This document shows, one piece after another, positions 60,894 through 64,000 of a DNA stretch of 64,000 bases (the first letter of the stretch is position 1; each line of letters starts with the position of its first letter). Under the pieces are notes generated by a model. It was given only the letters and a program-made list of their open reading frames with translations, did no database searches and had not been told where the DNA came from. This DNA is from Lachnospiraceae bacterium (GTDB taxonomy: Bacteria > Bacillota > Clostridia > Lachnospirales > Lachnospiraceae), in NCBI GenBank assembly GCA_017465095.1, contig JAFTWX010000020.1:1-64000 (forward strand), given 5' to 3'. Both the position numbers and the translations under genes were made by a program.

Positions 60894-63800
60894 TTATTCT
60901 CCAAACAATAACTCCGCACGAAGAGATTCTTTTTTGTATCTGGTTATAAGCTCCTGTTTTGTTCTGTCATCCCCAAGTGTCTCGCACATGACAATATCAT
61001 TGAGCAGGCCGAACCGGCTCTCACTCTCCTCCCCCGTCATGTCACTTTTTTCCAAAAATCCGCTCTCCGTGAGTTTCCGTTCACGGCCGCTGTTCTCCAT
61101 AAAATAGTACTGCAGACGCTGACCGAAGAACAACACAAAATTGTGACAGAAATAGCCGGCACAAATCTCATCCAGCTTTTGCTGCCGATACTGTTCCCCC
61201 TGTCCCTCCTGCACATAATGCAGTGTTACAACCGTCCCCGGCGCTGTACGGTATTCCAGATAAGACAACTCCGCATACGGTCGCAGCCACGGTATAAACT
61301 CCGTAAAAGGTTTCAGGAACGGTACATACTGTTTTTCGGTCACAAGCTCGTTGACAAGCAAAGTAATCAATTCCTTTTGCCGTTCATCATAACTGTCGGT
61401 TTCGGAAGACATATAGTGCAAATAGGCCACCTTACTTACATCGTCCATCTCGCACCCGCTGCAGAGCAGACCTTCCAGCGCACCGAATATCTCCGGCGAA
61501 GCAGGCTGCTGTTTTACAAAATACCGGTACGTCATGGCATTGATATACCCCTTGACCACACTGTCGCGTTTTCTGTGGGACACATAATAATCAAACACAT
61601 CCTCAATTCCTGCCAGATAGGCGTGCGAAAACAGATATGCCTGCAAAATGCGCTCCGCTATACCGGATGCATCCACATCAAAACTGGCCGCTGCCTTCCA
61701 CACCTCGCGCATCTGCTTCAGCGATCCCTCAAAATACCGACACAAATATACGAGCATATCCTGCGTATACTTGCCGAGGCAGAACGTATAATAAATAATC
61801 GCCATCAATTTCCCGTCAAACAACGGATCATTTTCCATCGTTCTTCCGATTAAGCGCGCAAGCACCTTTGCCGACACATTTTCAAATCCGTAGTTATATA
61901 AAATATCATATGCCTGCTGATCCTGCTCCAAATAAACAAGATAGCGGACCGCTTCCGCCCGCTCGGCAGATGTCGCATGTTCCGGATTGAAATTTTGTAA
62001 AATCGTCTTCATCTCATCGTATTTTTCATGGTCAAAATAAAGACGAAGCAACCGGTTTCCCAGCTCGCTGCGATAAGAATCCTCCATATCCGGATGGGAG
62101 GCCAGTTTCTCATAAAGAGGCCAAAGCGCCGGCGAAACCTGCTCCGGATTTCCTCCGATACTCGCCTGATAAAGTGAGTATCCGATGTCCTCCGAATCAT
62201 GCTCCTCCAGATAAACCGCCGGCCTTTCCGCCGACATCAACTTTATATCCGTCCAATCCGCCTCATCGCTGTAACGGTTTCCCGCTTCATCCTCCAGCAC
62301 CACTATATATTCGGAAGTATAGCAATCCACATATGCCCGGTTTTTCTCCACCGGATATACGTTTTCTTTTTTCATTTTATCCTGCACAACAATGACACTG
62401 ACAATGTCTTCTCTTTGTACTTTAATCAGATGACGGAATGCAATGTTTTGCAGTTTGTCCTTCGGAAGGGCATCCCCCTCCTCGGACAGAAAATAGCGGT
62501 ACAACACCGCCAGATTTTCGCTGACAAGTCCTTTTTCCATCTCTGCCACTGCGAACTGCTTTATATTCTCTCTGTACTGGCGAAACAGCTCCGGTATCTC
62601 TTCTCTGTGGCGGACAAGGAGCGCATACAAATACGCTTTTCTTCTCTCATCCAGGTCGCACTGATACGCAAAATACATGAGCACTGCCCGCGGCGGCAAA
62701 CGATCCTCCCGCGTATCCGCCGACAACATATAATACTCATACAAAGACGTAATCCGCATCTGCTTATGTACGGCAAGCTCATACCAACCGAAGTATTCCC
62801 TGCCGCACATACCGCTTCGCACCATAAGAGTGCAAAATGCCTGAAGAAGGGAATCCTCCGGATATATTCCGTAACTTTCTCCGAGGAAACGATACAGCAT
62901 AGGCGTCATTTCCTTTTTCCGAAGAACCAAATCGGTAACTCGCTCTGCCAGCTGCGGCGTGTAAATACCGTAACGTATTCCGAACCGCAGAACACTGATT
63001 TCAAAAGCATCCAGCTTAGCCAGATAGGCCGGGCTCTGGGCATACACCCGGAACACTTCCAAATATAAAATCGGACTTCTGCTTCCCGCCAGATACTGAT
63101 TTTCATAAAACAGAAGCTGTTTTTCCGGACTTACATTCTGCCGTATCATTTTCATATACAGACAGGCAATAAACACATTCGTTTGGTTAGCATCAAGCAA
63201 CTTTTCCAGTTGTCCCACAACACTGCGTTGAAATTTTTCATCCGTTTCCAGCAAACTGCGCAAATACAAATAGTAGCCGTACTGAGCCGGTTCCATGTCA
63301 CTTTGTTTATGGGTTTTTTCCACATGGGAAAGCACCCATTTCGCCTCGCCGGCTCTTTCCTGTTCCAGCATGACATGCATTTGAAACAGTCTGGCCCACA
63401 GATTCCGACCGTATCCTGCATTGATTTTTTCCAGCGCTTTCTCCGCATCCTTCAGGTGAGAAACCCGTTGCTTCGGCTGCGTCTCGCATGCGATATAGTG
63501 ATGCATCAACTGCACGAACAACATTTTCTCTTCCTGTCGCTGCAGTTGCTTGCGGGAAACTTCCGACGGTCTGTTGATGATGACCGGAACCTCCAGACTT
63601 CCCCCGTCGTAGTCAAAAAAGATACTGCCCGTATTGCATTCTCCGAAAAGCAGATTTTCATTTACATCAAACAGAACTTTGCACTCATTGTGTTCAAAAT
63701 CCTTACGGGTCAACACGGTCTTTTGCGGAATCAAAAACTCCGCTCCCGTCCGGACTTTCACACAGTCGTAGCCCCATCCGCCCCTCACAAGGGTAACCGA

Positions 63801-64000
63801 CTCCTGCTGCATACCGGAGATATCTTTCAGCAAAAGTCCCTCTTCCGCTACGCTGTAAGTATTTTTTTGTTTTTTGTGGATGGCAACAAGGAACTCGTCC
63901 ACATTGTGTTCGTTACCCGCATGCTTTGACAATGCACGGTAAAGGTCATAATACCGGTGATCATGGCCATAAAACAGCAGGCAAAAATATTCCGAATAAA
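60894..64000 (-). CDS. DUF5717 giant helical-repeat protein (cut at window edge)
   Basis: At least 1035 residues are visible and the frame stays open to the right edge, so the N-terminus is missing. A TTG at 63932 is in frame but the coding pattern (YSEYFCLLFYGHDHRYYDLY) clearly continues upstream. An early beta-rich part (about 40-170) is followed by a long series of helical hairpins like TPR/HEAT (for example AEKALEKINAGYGRNLWARLF and later units). No catalytic motif. I associate it with DUF5717. It heads the visible part of the operon. Confidence 0.75.
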   Translation of the reverse strand, partial: YSEYFCLLFYGHDHRYYDLYRALSKHAGNEHNVDEFLVAIHKKQKNTYSVAEEGLLLKDISGMQQESVTLVRGGWGYDCVKVRTGAEFLIPQKTVLTRKDFEHNECKVLFDVNENLLFGECNTGSIFFDYDGGSLEVPVIINRPSEVSRKQLQRQEEKMLFVQLMHHYIACETQPKQRVSHLKDAEKALEKINAGYGRNLWARLFQMHVMLEQERAGEAKWVLSHVEKTHKQSDMEPAQYGYYLYLRSLLETDEKFQRSVVGQLEKLLDANQTNVFIACLYMKMIRQNVSPEKQLLFYENQYLAGSRSPILYLEVFRVYAQSPAYLAKLDAFEISVLRFGIRYGIYTPQLAERVTDLVLRKKEMTPMLYRFLGESYGIYPEDSLLQAFCTLMVRSGMCGREYFGWYELAVHKQMRITSLYEYYMLSADTREDRLPPRAVLMYFAYQCDLDERRKAYLYALLVRHREEIPELFRQYRENIKQFAVAEMEKGLVSENLAVLYRYFLSEEGDALPKDKLQNIAFRHLIKVQREDIVSVIVVQDKMKKENVYPVEKNRAYVDCYTSEYIVVLEDEAGNRYSDEADWTDIKLMSAERPAVYLEEHDSEDIGYSLYQASIGGNPEQVSPALWPLYEKLASHPDMEDSYRSELGNRLLRLYFDHEKYDEMKTILQNFNPEHATSAERAEAVRYLVYLEQDQQAYDILYNYGFENVSAKVLARLIGRTMENDPLFDGKLMAIIYYTFCLGKYTQDMLVYLCRYFEGSLKQMREVWKAAASFDVDASGIAERILQAYLFSHAYLAGIEDVFDYYVSHRKRDSVVKGYINAMTYRYFVKQQPASPEIFGALEGLLCSGCEMDDVSKVAYLHYMSSETDSYDERQKELITLLVNELVTEKQYVPFLKPFTEFIPWLRPYAELSYLEYRTAPGTVVTLHYVQEGQGEQYRQQKLDEICAGYFCHNFVLFFGQRLQYYFMENSGRERKLTESGFLEKSDMTGEESESRFGLLNDIVMCETLGDDRTKQELITRYKKESLRAELLFGE

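Overview
The window reads as chromosome of a low-to-mid GC Firmicute, most likely a member of the Lachnospiraceae (Clostridia). The signs are the linked dgt-dnaG-rpoD block, an infC-rpmI-rplT operon with an L20-type leader, a T-box ahead of thrS, consensus sigma-A promoters with G-rich Shine-Dalgarno sites, and several families mostly seen in that group (DUF5716/DUF5717 pair, DUF1540, DUF5684, CmpB-like membrane protein). The species is not identified. No CRISPR array, rRNA operon or intact insertion sequence is visible.

Layout. 1-340: palindromes and copy 1 of a structured dispersed repeat. 0.3-4.5 kb: folate operon on the minus strand (folC, folE, HD protein, folP, folBK). 4.7-8.9 kb: small membrane and PH-domain proteins, nitroreductase, pyrBI, signal peptidase. 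9.0-11.7 kb: a lone SF2 helicase with predicted membrane segments. 11.7-15.1 kb: two COG0523 GTPases and hflX. 15.2-19.2 kb: aldolase and an MBOAT/SGNH O-acylation operon. 19.3-27.1 kb: RNase P RNA and the macromolecular-synthesis block (dgt, dnaG, rpoD, trmK, nif3-like, nucleoside kinase), with a tRNA-Leu. 27.1-30.0 kb: two acyltransferase-3 proteins and a FliD-like protein. 30.2-33.1 kb: an AT-rich accessory stretch that starts at a second tRNA-Leu. It holds a 1.1 kb islet between 20-bp direct repeats (barstar and an unknown protein), an Abi_2/HEPN gene with a small structured RNA ahead of it, and small unknown genes. 33.2-45 kb: transporters, including an MFS pump behind a leader-peptide attenuator, a FliB-like protein, a heterodimeric ABC exporter, a HAD phosphatase, a secreted esterase, a glutamine amidotransferase and a Y-family polymerase. 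45-51.4 kb: pepD, the translation genes infC-rpmI-rplT and thrS, and a SEC-C protein. 51.5-55 kb: a membrane pseudokinase, repeats, a HAD phosphatase and DUF5684. 55.2-57.6 kb: a polar amino-acid ABC importer. 57.6-64 kb: a four-gene operon of unknown function, cut by the right edge.

Genes that act together are folC/E/P/BK (tetrahydrofolate synthesis); pyrB/pyrI (aspartate transcarbamoylase); the MBOAT and SGNH proteins (surface O-acylation); dnaG/rpoD/dgt (replication, transcription, dNTP control); and the three amino-acid ABC genes. The best candidates for undescribed biology are the actin/Hsp70-like plus repeat-protein plus membrane-protein operon at the right end, the membrane-anchored helicase, the tRNA-integrated immunity islet next to the HEPN-RNA module, and the CobW-DUF1980 fusion.
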